From: JBFIHF01 sp964411125
GTDB lineage: Bacteria; Myxococcota_A; Bradymonadia; Bradymonadales; Bradymonadaceae
Direction: 5' to 3'
DNA length: 64,000 nucleotides
NCBI GenBank assembly: GCA_964411125.1
Contig: CAYPJU010000015.1
Coordinates: forward strand, 29,435 to 93,434
Shown: positions 53,405 to 62,368 of the stretch, one piece after another
Layout: each line of letters begins with the position of its first letter
How positions within the stretch are numbered: position 1 is the first letter of the stretch
Notes under the pieces: generated by a model
Told to the model about the DNA's origin: nothing
Database searches by the model: none
The model's input: the letters and a program-made list of their open reading frames with translations, nothing else
Made by a program: the position numbers and the translations under genes

Positions 53405-54291
53405 CGTACGAGCTCCTGAATCGATACTTCGAGCACCGACTCTCCAGCGCCCGCCTCGGCGAACCTACCGTCGCACTGCCCCTCCCTCAGGGCTGCCGCT
53501 TCCGAGCAAATGCCGAAGACGAAACGATCTTCCACGCCATCCTGGTCACATTCGAGTTCGGTTACCGTCACGATCAAGGTGGCGTCGCGCGGAACCGAAC
53601 CGACGAGGCGAGCCGCGAAGGCGCCTTCACAACCGATCCGAGCTGCGCCGTCGCACGTCCCGTCCGCTCCCTGGTCGCTCTGCAAGAGCGCCTGGAGCGC
53701 CGCTTCGTCGACGTCGGACTGGTTGAAGACCAGCTCCAGGCCGAGAGTCTCGCCGTCGGCCGACATGACGCCAAGTGCGCCGAGCTCTGGCCCGGGGCTC
53801 GAGGAACCCGCGTCGCAGCCGTCGGGGTGCGAAGCCACGCCGAGCAGAAACTCCGAGAGGTCCACCAGATCGGGCCCGGTGGTGCAATCGTCCGGCGGAT
53901 CGGGAAGATCGCACGGGTCGCACCGGCCCGGGTCGGTCCCGTCCGCGCCGCATTCCACATAGCACTGGTCCGGGCAGTCCCCGGCCGCGCAGTCCGCGCA
54001 GTCCGGATGGCAATCGGGACACTCGGCCGGGACCGTGCATTCGCCACAGTCGACCCGGAAACATTCGGGGCAAGTCGACGGGTCGGTGCAGGCGTCGCAG
54101 TCGAAGCAATCACCCTCGGGGTCTCGCGGATCGCAAGCCCCGACATCGGGCTCGCCGCCGCCGCCATCGGCCCCACCGGCATCGTCGTCGGTCGGGGCGG
54201 GCGCCTCGAACGGATGTTCGCCCTCGAGATCCGAGAAGGTGTTGCACGCGAACGACGTCAGCGTCAGCGTGATGAGGAGGGCGCGGAGCAT
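53401..54291 (-). CDS. Cys-rich lipoprotein
   Basis: 296 residues. Lipobox TSFAC (Cys16). Residues ~35-70 are Asp/Gly/Pro-rich, then a ~70-residue block with 20 Cys in short-spacing pairs (CFDCDACTDPSTCPEC; CGECTVPAECPDCHPDC; CAAGDCPDQCYVEC; CDPCDLPDPPDDC). The C-terminal ~150 residues have strand-like phrases (TLGLELVFNQSDVDEAAL, ATLIVTVTELEC, RFVFGICSEAAAL) and look like a folded beta domain. The Cys block could bind metal or form a rigid stalk. Unknown function. It shares an ATGA overlap with the small lipoprotein. Confidence 0.8.
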   Translation of the reverse strand: MLRALLITLTLTSFACNTFSDLEGEHPFEAPAPTDDDAGGADGGGGEPDVGACDPRDPEGDCFDCDACTDPSTCPECFRVDCGECTVPAECPDCHPDCADCAAGDCPDQCYVECGADGTDPGRCDPCDLPDPPDDCTTGPDLVDLSEFLLGVASHPDGCDAGSSSPGPELGALGVMSADGETLGLELVFNQSDVDEAALQALLQSDQGADGTCDGAARIGCEGAFAARLVGSVPRDATLIVTVTELECDQDGVEDRFVFGICSEAAALREGQCDGRFAEAGAGESVLEVSIQELVR

Positions 54292-54364
54292 CTTCCACCA
54301 CTACCACCGAACCGCACGCCCTCCAAACGATCGCCGCTTCCCCTTCGTGCCTCGTGTCTCGCCG

Positions 54365-57187
54365 CTAACCAGCGAACGAACGACCCGTCACCCGCAACGC
54401 GACGTCAGTCGCGATGAGGTACCCGCCCTCCCCCGTCACCAGCACGTCCTCGAGATCCATCTCACGCAGAAACCGAACCGCCGTGTAGACGCGATTGCGC
54501 ATCGTCGACTGGTTCAGCACCTCACCGGGCCAACCGGCCGCGGCGAGCGCTTCGACGTCGAGACCGTTGCCCGGACGTTCCGAGGCCTCTTCGATCAGAC
54601 GGCGGAGCACCAGCCGCAATGGCTTGCGCGTCGACAGATCCACCGCCGCACGTTCGTCGACGCGATACCACTCCGCCTCTTCGTGCACCTCCAGCACGGC
54701 CCGGAACGTCTCTTCGAGCGGCGCGAATCGGGCGAAACTACTGCCGAAGTCGCGCAGCCGCGCCGTCCAAATACGGACGAAGGGGTGATGGTAGGGCGTT
54801 CGGCCCTCGGCGAGCAGATCCCCGCCCCACTCCCACGCGCGGGCGACCTGGCGCGACGCCGCCGCTTCGTCGTTCTCGTCGCTCGCCTGGGCGAGGAAAT
54901 GCCACGTCCGAGCGATCGCGTGCAGGTGCCGCACGACGTCCCGGAAGAGAGGATCGGACTCGCCGAACATCGCGCCGAGCTCCTCGAGTCGGTTCACATA
55001 CGCGAGCGACCCCACCTCCTGGCCAGCCCCGAGCACCGAGAGGAGCACCAGCGCACTCGCGAAAGCGTCGGGGTCGGCCCCCGCCGAGATTCCCGGGACC
55101 ATCCGCTCGAGCTCCGCGAAGTCGACCGGACGACCGCGCGAATGGTCGAGCGCAGCCCGTTCCACGTACGCGATCGCCGCGTTGTGGTGATCCTTCAGCT
55201 CCGTCCCCAGCCGCAGCGCGGTGGAGAACGTCGAGCGAGCAGAATCCTCGTCCCCCAGCTCGACTTGGACCAGCCCGAGCCGCACGAACCCCGGCACCCG
55301 ATACCGCGTGAAACCGCCGCGCTCCCACATCTCGAGCGCGCGACGCAGCTCCTCCTCCGCTCGGGCCACCTCGCCGCTCGCCTGCAGGGCGACCGCGAGG
55401 TTGAAGCGGGCCGAACTCGCCATGAAGTGGCTCGCCGTCGCCGAGTGAATTCGGAGCGCCTCCTCGAACTTCCCGATCGCTTCCGCGATTCGCCCCATCC
55501 GAAGCTCGACGTAGCCGAGCCCCGCGCAACAACTCGACGAGAGAACATCCGCCCGAGCAGATCGGTAGAGCTCGCGCCCCTCGGAGAACGCCATCCACGC
55601 CCGGTCGATCTGGTTCGCCTGCGCTCGCTTGAACCCGAGCCGTTCGTACATCTGCGCGAGGAGGAGCGTATCCCCGACGTTGCGCGCGTCCTCCACCAGT
55701 CTCTCGAGCGCTCCGAAGTCCGCTTCCGGTCCACGCGATGGCGCGACCATCGTCGCGACCCGCTCCAGGTGGAGCTGCGCCCTTCGAGAACTCTCCTCGC
55801 CCCGAGCGCGATCGATCACCGCCGACGCCCCGACGCGATCACCGCGAAAGACGAGCGCCTCGGCGTAGGTAGCGGCGAGGATCGAGCGTTCGTCGCCAGG
55901 CACCCCGGGCGCTGCGAGCGCCTCGTCCAGAGCGGCGCGATACCGCTCCAACGGCCCCCGAAAGACGATCGGGATCCGCAGCGCGAGCAGCAACCGGACG
56001 AGCCCCTCCGTGGAACCGGCGCTCCGAAGCCGCTCGATGAGCGCGACGATCGAGTCCGCGTGGCGTTCGAACTCTTCGAACGCGCGCGCCCCGTTCGGGC
56101 CGACGAACGCTTCCGCCCATTCCTCCGCGCGACGCACCATGAACTCGTCGTAGCTCCCCTGCAGCCTTCCCGCGAAGGGCAACGAGACGAGTTCCCCTTC
56201 CGCGAACTCGCGTACGACGCGGAGCAGCTCGAACTGAATCGACTCGCCGACGAAGAGACTCTGGAGGAGGCTCTCGTCCACGAGTTCCTCCACGGCCTCG
56301 AGCACGTCGGCGTCGACGAGCGGACCCACGACCGATTCCGCCGCGGCCAGATCGAAGGGACCCTCGAAGATGCTGCACGCCGCCAGTACCTGCTGTCGCT
56401 CGGGCCGCAACTGCGTCCAGCTCTCCTCCAACGCGGCGTGGATGCTCTCGTGGCGTTCCCCCCGGGCGCGACGATTCTTGAGCACGTCGAACCGCTCCTC
56501 GAGGCGGCCCGCGAGGTCCCGGGGAGACATGATCCGAACGCGGGCAGCGGCGAGTTCGACGCCGAGCGGAAGACCATCGACGAGCTCGCAGATACGTCGC
56601 ACCGACGCTTCGTCCTCGGCCCCGAGCGTCGGCCGAACCGCGCGGGCCCGCAGCTCGAAGAGCCGAACCGCTTCGGCGAGCTTCATCCCCGTGAGCGGCA
56701 TTTCCGTGGCCCCCCGGGCTGATATTCGTCGCCTCGATGTCGTCACGAACGAAACCGACGCACGCGTCCGGGTGAGAGGCCCGAGAAACTCTTCCAGGTC
56801 GCCGAGATGATCGACGTGGTCGAGGATCACCACCTGCTCGTCGAGCTCCAGCACCAGCGCATGCAGGCGAGCGGTGAGAGCCTCGGGCGTCTCTTGCGGC
56901 GGAGCATCGGCGCCGAGCGCCCGCATCAGAGCCCGCCGCGCCGCGACTGCCTCGCCCACTCCCGCGAGGTCGCAGGTCCTCGCAGCCCCCCGCGAACGCC
57001 CTACGAGCGACGCGAGGTGGGACTTCCCCGCCCCCGGCGGACCGTAGAGGCAGACGAGATGTGACTGCTCCAGCAGCGAGAGCAACCGCGCCTCTTCGTC
57101 GGGTCGCCGCACCACGCCCGCCTCGCTCGAGAAGAGCTGCGTCGCGTCGTGATCGACACCAGCGTTGTTCGAACGGTCGTGGATCAT
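54365..57187 (-). CDS. STAND ATPase regulator with TPRs and C-terminal winged-helix module
   Basis: 940 residues. Walker A YGPPGAGKSHLASLVG (49-56), Walker B VVILDHVDHLGDLEEF, FVTTSRRRIS, 'GLPLG' motif DGLPLGVELAAARVRI. A long TPR region (~420-830; GFKRAQANQIDRAWMAFSEG, GLGYVELRMGRIAEAIGKFEEALRIH, LALQASGEVARAEEELRRALEMWE) leads to the shared winged-helix-like module (TRKPLRLVLRRLIEEASERPGNG, AAAGWPGEVLNQ, RVYTAVRFLREMDLEDVLVTGEGGYLI). It is the second STAND regulator of the window. Divergent from the Ser/Thr kinase at 57330, so the pair may be functionally linked. Confidence 0.86.
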   Translation of the reverse strand: MIHDRSNNAGVDHDATQLFSSEAGVVRRPDEEARLLSLLEQSHLVCLYGPPGAGKSHLASLVGRSRGAARTCDLAGVGEAVAARRALMRALGADAPPQETPEALTARLHALVLELDEQVVILDHVDHLGDLEEFLGPLTRTRASVSFVTTSRRRISARGATEMPLTGMKLAEAVRLFELRARAVRPTLGAEDEASVRRICELVDGLPLGVELAAARVRIMSPRDLAGRLEERFDVLKNRRARGERHESIHAALEESWTQLRPERQQVLAACSIFEGPFDLAAAESVVGPLVDADVLEAVEELVDESLLQSLFVGESIQFELLRVVREFAEGELVSLPFAGRLQGSYDEFMVRRAEEWAEAFVGPNGARAFEEFERHADSIVALIERLRSAGSTEGLVRLLLALRIPIVFRGPLERYRAALDEALAAPGVPGDERSILAATYAEALVFRGDRVGASAVIDRARGEESSRRAQLHLERVATMVAPSRGPEADFGALERLVEDARNVGDTLLLAQMYERLGFKRAQANQIDRAWMAFSEGRELYRSARADVLSSSCCAGLGYVELRMGRIAEAIGKFEEALRIHSATASHFMASSARFNLAVALQASGEVARAEEELRRALEMWERGGFTRYRVPGFVRLGLVQVELGDEDSARSTFSTALRLGTELKDHHNAAIAYVERAALDHSRGRPVDFAELERMVPGISAGADPDAFASALVLLSVLGAGQEVGSLAYVNRLEELGAMFGESDPLFRDVVRHLHAIARTWHFLAQASDENDEAAASRQVARAWEWGGDLLAEGRTPYHHPFVRIWTARLRDFGSSFARFAPLEETFRAVLEVHEEAEWYRVDERAAVDLSTRKPLRLVLRRLIEEASERPGNGLDVEALAAAGWPGEVLNQSTMRNRVYTAVRFLREMDLEDVLVTGEGGYLIATDVALRVTGRSFAG

Positions 57188-57329
57188 GGCATCATGCGTG
57201 GACGCGATACCATAACACCGGGCCCGCCACCGGGGTAGAAACCCCCGCGGTGGGAGGTCCCGCGCTCGGAGCCGAGTTCGTGACAGCGCCGCCGAAACCG
57301 CTTACCGTTGGCCCACGACCAGGACCGAC

Positions 57330-58910
57330 GTGAACGCCACACGCACCGACACAGACGCCCTCGAACCGGGCGACACCTTTGCCGAGCGCTACCTCCTCGA
57401 AGAGCTGATCGGCCGAGGCGGACACTCGCGCGTCTACCGGGCACGGCAGAAAGAGTTCGGTCGCGAGGTCGCCGTGAAGATCCTCGACGGCTCGGTCGCC
57501 GCCGATCCCCGCGCTCTCGAGACCTTCGAAAAGCGTTTCTATCGCGAGGCGCGGCTCCTCGCGCGGCTCAGCGGCGCCAACACCATCCGCGTCTACGACT
57601 ACGGCCGTTCCGAAACCGGACAGCTCTTCATGGTCTCCGAGCTCGTCACCGGTACCGACCTCGCCGAGCTGCTCCGAGAGCGCGGGGCCCTCTCCCCGCG
57701 ACGCGCTCGAAAGATCTTCGTGCAGATCCTCAAAGGTCTCTTCGAGGTCCACACCGAAGGGTTTCTCCATCGCGACGTCAAACCGAGCAACGTCATGGTC
57801 TACGACCACCTCGGGGAGCGCGACCACGTCAAGCTGCTCGACTTCGGCATCGCAAAGGGGCTCACGCCGATCCCCGACGAGACCTCCCTCACCAACGCCG
57901 GTTTCGTCATCGGCACCCCCGGATACATGTCGCCCGAGCAGGCTCAGGGGGCGCCCGTCACACCGGCGAGCGATCTCTTCAGCGCGGGGCTCGTCGCCTA
58001 CCAGATGCTGACCGGCAACGCCCCCTACCTCGGCATGTCACTCGAACAGATGCACCGCAGCATGCGGGCCGGACCCATCCGACTGCCCGGCACCCTCGAG
58101 GTCGACCCGGCGTTCGCCGAAGTGGTCCATCGTTGCCTCGAGGTCGATCCCTCGCGGCGCTACGACGGCACCCTCGCTGCGTTGCGCGACCTCGGCGAGC
58201 TCAACGACACGGTGGAGGTGCCGCGGGTCGAGCCGCCGATGCCGACCAACGTCCTCACCTTTCCGCTGCACGCCGATCTCACCGGCACCACCGAATTCGA
58301 CACGCTCACCGACGCCGAGACGGGAATGACGACCCAGATCGCGCTGCCGAGCCTGGTCGATTCGAGCGACGATCCCACCCCCGTCATGAACCCGGTGCGA
58401 GCCCTCGCCCCCGCGGAAACGACGCGCTCCACACCGCTCCCCGAGAAGACGGCCGACGGCCCGAAGCTCTGGATCGGCGTCGTCGTCTTCATCTTCGTGC
58501 TCCTGCTGGGGGCCGTGATCGTCTCGAACCTCACCGGCGATCCCCCCGTGGAAGACGTCCCGGAGCCGACGCCCGGCCCCGCCGCGCCGGCCACGAACGA
58601 AGCGATCGGAGTGGCGAAGGAGTCGCTCGAGCGTGCGACGCGCAACGCGAAGCTCGACGCCGAAATCGCGGCCAAGGAAGCTACGCTGCGCGCAACTCCC
58701 GAACCCAAGGGCGAACCTCCCGAGGCGATGGAGTTCGACGAAGAAGTGACGACGCCGGCGTCCGAGCGCAATCTGGCGCCCAAGCCCGCTCCGAAGCCGA
58801 AGCGAGGACCGAAGCCGAAGCCGCGCTCGAGCGAGGGTACCGACGTACGGAAATCTGCCGAAGAACCGGCCGAGAGCTCGTTCGAAGTCGAGATGATCGA
58901 CGAGCTATGA
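57330..58910 (+). CDS. PknB-type Ser/Thr protein kinase with one transmembrane helix
   Basis: 526 residues from a GTG with AGGA upstream. Kinase domain ~18-290: IGRGGHSRVYRARQKEFGREVAVKIL (P-loop and Lys), HRDVKPSNVMVYDHLG (catalytic loop), LLDFGIAKGL (DFG), GTPGYMSPEQAQG, SDLFSAGLVAYQMLTGNAPY. TM helix KLWIGVVVFIFVLLLGAVIVS (~382-402). The extracytoplasmic tail is Ala/Pro/Lys/Glu-rich (PKPAPKPKRGPKPKP). The stop overlaps the next gene (ATGA), which encodes an exported TPR protein, as expected for a sensor-kinase operon. It is divergent from the STAND regulator at 54365. Confidence 0.93.
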   Translation: MNATRTDTDALEPGDTFAERYLLEELIGRGGHSRVYRARQKEFGREVAVKILDGSVAADPRALETFEKRFYREARLLARLSGANTIRVYDYGRSETGQLFMVSELVTGTDLAELLRERGALSPRRARKIFVQILKGLFEVHTEGFLHRDVKPSNVMVYDHLGERDHVKLLDFGIAKGLTPIPDETSLTNAGFVIGTPGYMSPEQAQGAPVTPASDLFSAGLVAYQMLTGNAPYLGMSLEQMHRSMRAGPIRLPGTLEVDPAFAEVVHRCLEVDPSRRYDGTLAALRDLGELNDTVEVPRVEPPMPTNVLTFPLHADLTGTTEFDTLTDAETGMTTQIALPSLVDSSDDPTPVMNPVRALAPAETTRSTPLPEKTADGPKLWIGVVVFIFVLLLGAVIVSNLTGDPPVEDVPEPTPGPAAPATNEAIGVAKESLERATRNAKLDAEIAAKEATLRATPEPKGEPPEAMEFDEEVTTPASERNLAPKPAPKPKRGPKPKPRSSEGTDVRKSAEEPAESSFEVEMIDEL

Positions 58911-59668
58911 AGCGTTCCCTCGTCACGGTCGTCTTCCTCCTCGGCTCTCTCTTCGCCGCGAGCGCCTCCGCGCAGACCGAAGACGGGAGGCGGGCCTACC
59001 TCGACGCCGTCGCGGCATTCAAAGCCAACGACATGGCGCGAGCAGCCACACTCTTCCGCGAAAGCTACGAGCTGCTCGGCGAACCCGAGCTCCTCTACAA
59101 CGAGATGTACGCGCGCGAGAAGATGGGGGACGTCGACGGGGCGCGCAGGGTGGCGCGAGAAGCGTTCGGGCTCGACGGCCTCCCGGCCGACGTCGACGCG
59201 AAGCTCCGCGCGCGGCTGGGGGGCTGGGACACGCGGGAGCGCGCACGAAACGTCGCGCTCGCTGAACCCGTCGTCTCGAAACCCGACCCACCGTCGACCG
59301 CCGAGCCGAAGTTGGTGCGCCCCATCGAACCGACGCGATCGGCGACCAACCCGTTGCGCCCAACCGCCTACGTCCTCGCCGGCGTCGGCGTAGTCTCCCT
59401 CGGAGTCGCCGCCTTCAGCGAGCTGCGGGTCGCATCGGCAGCGACCGATCTCGACGAAGCGGCAGCGCGCGGCGATCGCGACGCGTGGGACGACGCTCTC
59501 GACCGCGGTGAGCGCTTTCAGACGGTCGGAAAGGCGAGCCTGGTGACCGGCGGAGTGCTCCTCGGGGCGGGAATCGTGCTCTTTCTGCTCTCCGGCGACG
59601 AAAGGCACGAGACCTCCGCAACCGGCCTTCTCACCTACGGAATCGGCGAATTCTCCGTCGTGTTCTGA
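58907..59668 (+). CDS. Exported TPR-type protein coupled to the kinase
   Basis: 253 residues entered through ATGA in the kinase stop. Signal peptide MKRSLVTVVFLLGSLFAASASAQ (cut after ASA). A TPR-like start (RRAYLDAVAAFKANDMARAATLFRESYELLG, LYNEMYAREKMGDVDGARRVAREAF) is followed by a Pro/Glu linker and a membrane-like segment (YVLAGVGVVSLGVAAFSEL; SLVTGGVLLGAGIVLFLLSG). This signal-TPR-hydrophobic layout resembles the C-terminal part of the PEGA protein at 47418, which also lies beside a kinase. Probably an envelope partner of the kinase; not proven. Confidence 0.8.
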   Translation: MKRSLVTVVFLLGSLFAASASAQTEDGRRAYLDAVAAFKANDMARAATLFRESYELLGEPELLYNEMYAREKMGDVDGARRVAREAFGLDGLPADVDAKLRARLGGWDTRERARNVALAEPVVSKPDPPSTAEPKLVRPIEPTRSATNPLRPTAYVLAGVGVVSLGVAAFSELRVASAATDLDEAAARGDRDAWDDALDRGERFQTVGKASLVTGGVLLGAGIVLFLLSGDERHETSATGLLTYGIGEFSVVF

Positions 59669-59671
59669 AGC

Positions 59672-59693
59672 GTCTTAAAGACGTCTTAAAGAC
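59672..59693. repeat. Two tandem palindromic 11-mers GTCTTAAAGAC
   Basis: GTCTTAAAGAC occurs at 59672-59682 and again at 59683-59693 with no spacer. Each copy is palindromic apart from its central base. A related inverted repeat GCTTAA/TTAAGC (59704-59721) lies just beyond. The cluster sits in the 135-base gap between the kinase/TPR operon and the next lipoprotein; it is low in G+C and looks like a regulator-binding site. Confidence 0.5.
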
Positions 59694-59703
59694 TTCCCCA
59701 CCG

Positions 59704-59721
59704 GCTTAACGGCATTTAAGC
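59704..59721. promoter_or_regulatory. Inverted repeat GCTTAA-N6-TTAAGC
   Basis: Perfect 6-bp arms with a 6-base spacer, upstream of the lipoprotein at 59804 and beside the tandem GTCTTAAAGAC copies. The shared TTAA core suggests that one regulator could bind all the elements. An outer CCGGC/GCCGG pair (59701-59731) may extend the structure. Confidence 0.4.
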
Positions 59722-59803
59722 ACGATGCCGGCCAGCGCTCCGTAAGCTGAAAACATCGACGGGCAGAAATGCCCCGGCCAAAACGAAAGCCTACGGAGCT
59801 GCC

Positions 59804-60910
59804 ATGAAATCCATCATCAAGAAATCCCTCGTCGTCTTCACCATCCTCTCGACCACCGCGTGCGGTTCCGAGCCCGATTCGAACGAAGCTCTCGATGGTG
59901 TCTTCACCGGTGGGCAGTCGCTCAGCGCAGACGGAACTGCCGACTGCGAGGCGATCCACGATGCCCTGCAGAGCCACGGCATCGACCCCGCTGCGCTCGA
60001 CCCCGAGGTCGTCCTCGCCGCGTGCCGTGACAGCGGACAGCTCGGCGATGCGGCATGTTACGAGGTCGCCTACTCCTGTTTCGGACCCCAGGACGACTGC
60101 GAAGACCACGACCGACCCGACGAGCCCGACGACTACTGCACCGCGGTGCTCGACGGCATCGACCCCAACGCGATCGACATCGCGGCCGGAATGTCGCGCG
60201 ACGAACTCTGGAACCTCTGCGTCGACGCCGGACACGACCCCGAACTGTGCGAGCGGGCTGTGGAGTGCCTCGTGGACGGGGTCGACCCCACCCCGAACCC
60301 CGACCCGACGCGAGTCTGCCGCGCCGTGCTCCCGACGGGGGAAGAGGTCGAGTTCGACGCGAACGGACGCGACGAAGCCGACCTGTACGCGCTCTGCGTC
60401 GACCACGGCTACTCCCCCGACGAGTGTCAGGCGATCGACCTGCACTGCGACGATGTGACGGGCGGCGGACAGGATCCCTCGCGCACCGTCTGCGTCATCG
60501 AGACGCAGGACGGCGACCGCGTCGAGCTCGACGTCACGAGCGAGGACGAACTGCGCGCCGTCTGTGCGGACCTCGGCCTCGATGAGGCTACCTGCTACGA
60601 CGCGGCGCATTGCTACCAGCAGAACCCCGACGGAACCGACCCCGCCGACGGCGGTCAGGACCCCGACGGAACCAACCCCGACGAGGACGGCCGCCCTGGA
60701 GACGAAGACCCGGACGCGAGCGGATCGACCGGGGACGACTCGAACACCGACCCCAGCGACGCCGAGTGCGCCCAGATCGATGCCCTCGCCCAGGCCGAAG
60801 GCGCCGACCTCCCGCTCGACGACGCCAGCGCGGAAGCGTTCCTCCAGCAGTGCCTCGACCAGCACGACGAAGCACTCTGCCGCACCGCGTACGAGTGTCT
60901 GACCCGCTGA
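59804..60910 (+). CDS. Acidic Cys-containing lipoprotein with repeats
   Basis: 368 residues. Lipobox LSTTAC (Cys20). The body contains repeated helix-like units each with Cys pairs and a phrase ending in an acidic Leu/Cys stretch: CRDSGQLGDAACYEVAYSCFG, CVDAGHDPELCERAVECLVD, CVDHGYSPDECQAIDLHC, CADLGLDEATCYDAAHC. At least four such units (~40-45 residues) are visible, so it is a repeat protein. An Asp/Gly/Pro-rich linker (NPDGTDPADGGQDPDGTNPDEDG) precedes the final unit (CAQIDALAQAEGADL... CRTAYECLTR). No family is recognised. An intrinsic terminator follows. Confidence 0.8.
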   Translation: MKSIIKKSLVVFTILSTTACGSEPDSNEALDGVFTGGQSLSADGTADCEAIHDALQSHGIDPAALDPEVVLAACRDSGQLGDAACYEVAYSCFGPQDDCEDHDRPDEPDDYCTAVLDGIDPNAIDIAAGMSRDELWNLCVDAGHDPELCERAVECLVDGVDPTPNPDPTRVCRAVLPTGEEVEFDANGRDEADLYALCVDHGYSPDECQAIDLHCDDVTGGGQDPSRTVCVIETQDGDRVELDVTSEDELRAVCADLGLDEATCYDAAHCYQQNPDGTDPADGGQDPDGTNPDEDGRPGDEDPDASGSTGDDSNTDPSDAECAQIDALAQAEGADLPLDDASAEAFLQQCLDQHDEALCRTAYECLTR

Positions 60911-60935
60911 ACCCTCTCGGGTACGAGTCGAGAAA

Positions 60936-60962
60936 GGTCCGGGCAAACGCTCGGGCCTTTTT
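60936..60962 (+). terminator. Rho-independent terminator
   Basis: GGTCCGGGC (60936-60944), loop AAAC, GCTCGGGCC (60949-60957), then TTTTT to 60962. Nine pairs with two G-U wobbles, followed by a T run, 25 bases after the lipoprotein stop. The clearest terminator in the window. Confidence 0.85.
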
Positions 60963-61032
60963 CGTTTTCACGGTGTAAAGTCGCTTCGAACGGATCATCG
61001 AAAGCTCGACACCCAACCCCCTGTCTGCCCCC

Positions 61033-61572
61033 ATGCGCTACGCAATTCTTCTTCGCGGCATCAACGTCGGCGGCAACCGCAAGATCAAGATGGCCGACCT
61101 TCGACAGTCACTCGAGTCCGCCGGGTTCGAAGATGTCGCGACTTACATTCAGAGCGGCAACATCGTCGTGACCACCGATCGAAAAGCGGCAGGCGTCGCA
61201 AAGATCGTCCGCAACGTCATCGACGAGGAGTTCGGTTTCGACGTGACGGTCATCGTCCGCTCGGTCGACGAGTGGCGCGACATCCGCGCAAAATCTCCGT
61301 TCGCCGAACACGTGAAAGAGCACGCCAACAAGGTGATCGTGATGTTCGCCGACACGCCGATCGACCGGGCTGCGGTCGAGGACGTCCTCGAAGAATACGA
61401 CGGCCCCGAAGAGGTGGTCTTCCGCGAAGACGAGCTCTTCGTCTGGTTTCCGGAGGGTCAGGGACGCTCGAAGTTTCCCACCTCGAAGATCGAGCGTGCG
61501 CTGGGGGTTGGACTCACCGCGCGGAACTGGAACGCGATCGAAAAGATGTGGGAGCTCCTCACGGAAGCGTGA
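61033..61572 (+). CDS. DUF1697 family protein
   Basis: 179 residues. The DUF1697 signature is complete: YAILLRGINVGGNRKIKMADLRQSLESAGFEDVATYIQSGNIVV at the start, a middle strand-helix (VTVIVRSVDEWRDIRAKSPFAEHV), and the C-terminal RSKFPTSKIERALGVGLTARNWNAIEKM. These small soluble proteins have no established biochemical role. Its last 14 bases overlap the convergent methionine aminopeptidase gene. Confidence 0.93.
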   Translation: MRYAILLRGINVGGNRKIKMADLRQSLESAGFEDVATYIQSGNIVVTTDRKAAGVAKIVRNVIDEEFGFDVTVIVRSVDEWRDIRAKSPFAEHVKEHANKVIVMFADTPIDRAAVEDVLEEYDGPEEVVFREDELFVWFPEGQGRSKFPTSKIERALGVGLTARNWNAIEKMWELLTEA

Positions 61573-62305
61573 GGATCTCCACGCCGTCGCTCGTCACCAC
61601 CACAGTGTGTTCGAACTGCGCCGAAATCGACCCCGGCGTGTTGTAGAGGGTCCAGCCGTCGGCCCCCTCTTCGACGTACTCCCCGCCAGTCGTGAGGAAC
61701 GGCTCGATCGCCACCACGAGACCTTCCGTGAATCGGCGACGCTCGCGTCGCCTCGGATAGCCGTAGATCTCTCGCGGCTTCTGGTGGAGGGAGCGTCCGA
61801 TACCGTGTGAACAGAGGTTCTTTACCTGCCCGAACCTCGCCCGCCTCGCCTGCTGCTGAAAGATCCGTCCCACGACGTTGAACGAAGCCCCCGGCTTGAT
61901 CGCCTCGAGGGCGCGGTCACGCGCCTCGAGGGTCGCCTCGAGCAGCCTCGCCTGCAGCGGACTCGGCTCACCGACCACCGTCGTCCCCCCATTGTCGGCC
62001 CAGAATCCGCCGAGCTCCGCGGAGACGTCGATGTTGACCATGTCTCCTTCCTGCAAGACCTGGTCACCGGGCACACCATGCGCGACCGCCTCGTTGACGC
62101 TGATGCAGGTGAAACCGGGAAAGTCGTAGACCTTCTTCGGGGCCGACTGCGCACCGAAGCTCGCGAGGAGTTCGCCCCCCATCGCGTCGAGCTCGGCCGT
62201 GGTGATCCCCGGACGCACCGCGTCGGTCATCGCCGCGAGGGTCGCAGCAACAGCGTGGCCCACCTTTCGGAGGGCCACGAGATCTTCTTCGTTTTCGATG
62301 GTCAT
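61559..62305 (-). CDS. map: Methionine aminopeptidase, type I
   Basis: 248 residues, the usual length of the type I enzyme that removes the initiator Met from new proteins. The pita-bread fold metal ligands are present: Asp in VNIDVSAELGGFWADN, the second Asp in the same stretch, His in CSHGIGRSLHQKP, Glu in VAIEPFLTTGG and Glu in SAQFEHTVVVTSDG. The strand after the first Asp is divergent (GFWADNGGTTVVG rather than GYHGDTSRTF), and a short Arg-rich loop (YPRRRERRRFTEG) precedes the Glu. It may be a paralogue beside a canonical map elsewhere. Confidence 0.9.
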   Translation of the reverse strand: MTIENEEDLVALRKVGHAVAATLAAMTDAVRPGITTAELDAMGGELLASFGAQSAPKKVYDFPGFTCISVNEAVAHGVPGDQVLQEGDMVNIDVSAELGGFWADNGGTTVVGEPSPLQARLLEATLEARDRALEAIKPGASFNVVGRIFQQQARRARFGQVKNLCSHGIGRSLHQKPREIYGYPRRRERRRFTEGLVVAIEPFLTTGGEYVEEGADGWTLYNTPGSISAQFEHTVVVTSDGVEILTLP

Positions 62306-62323
62306 GCCGACAGAATAATCGGT

Positions 62324-62353
62324 CGCGGCCGGGCCGTCACGTGCCCGGCCGCG
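62324..62353 (-). terminator. Strong GC-rich hairpin after the disulfide-repeat gene
   Basis: CGCGGCCGGGC (62324-62334) and GCCCGGCCGCG (62343-62353) form an 11-bp perfect stem with an 8-base loop, 15 bases beyond the stop of the minus-strand gene ending at 62369. On the minus strand it is followed by ATTATTCTGT, a weak T-rich tail. Likely a terminator for that gene, just before map. Confidence 0.65.
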
Positions 62354-62368
62354 CTCGGCATGGTGGGG

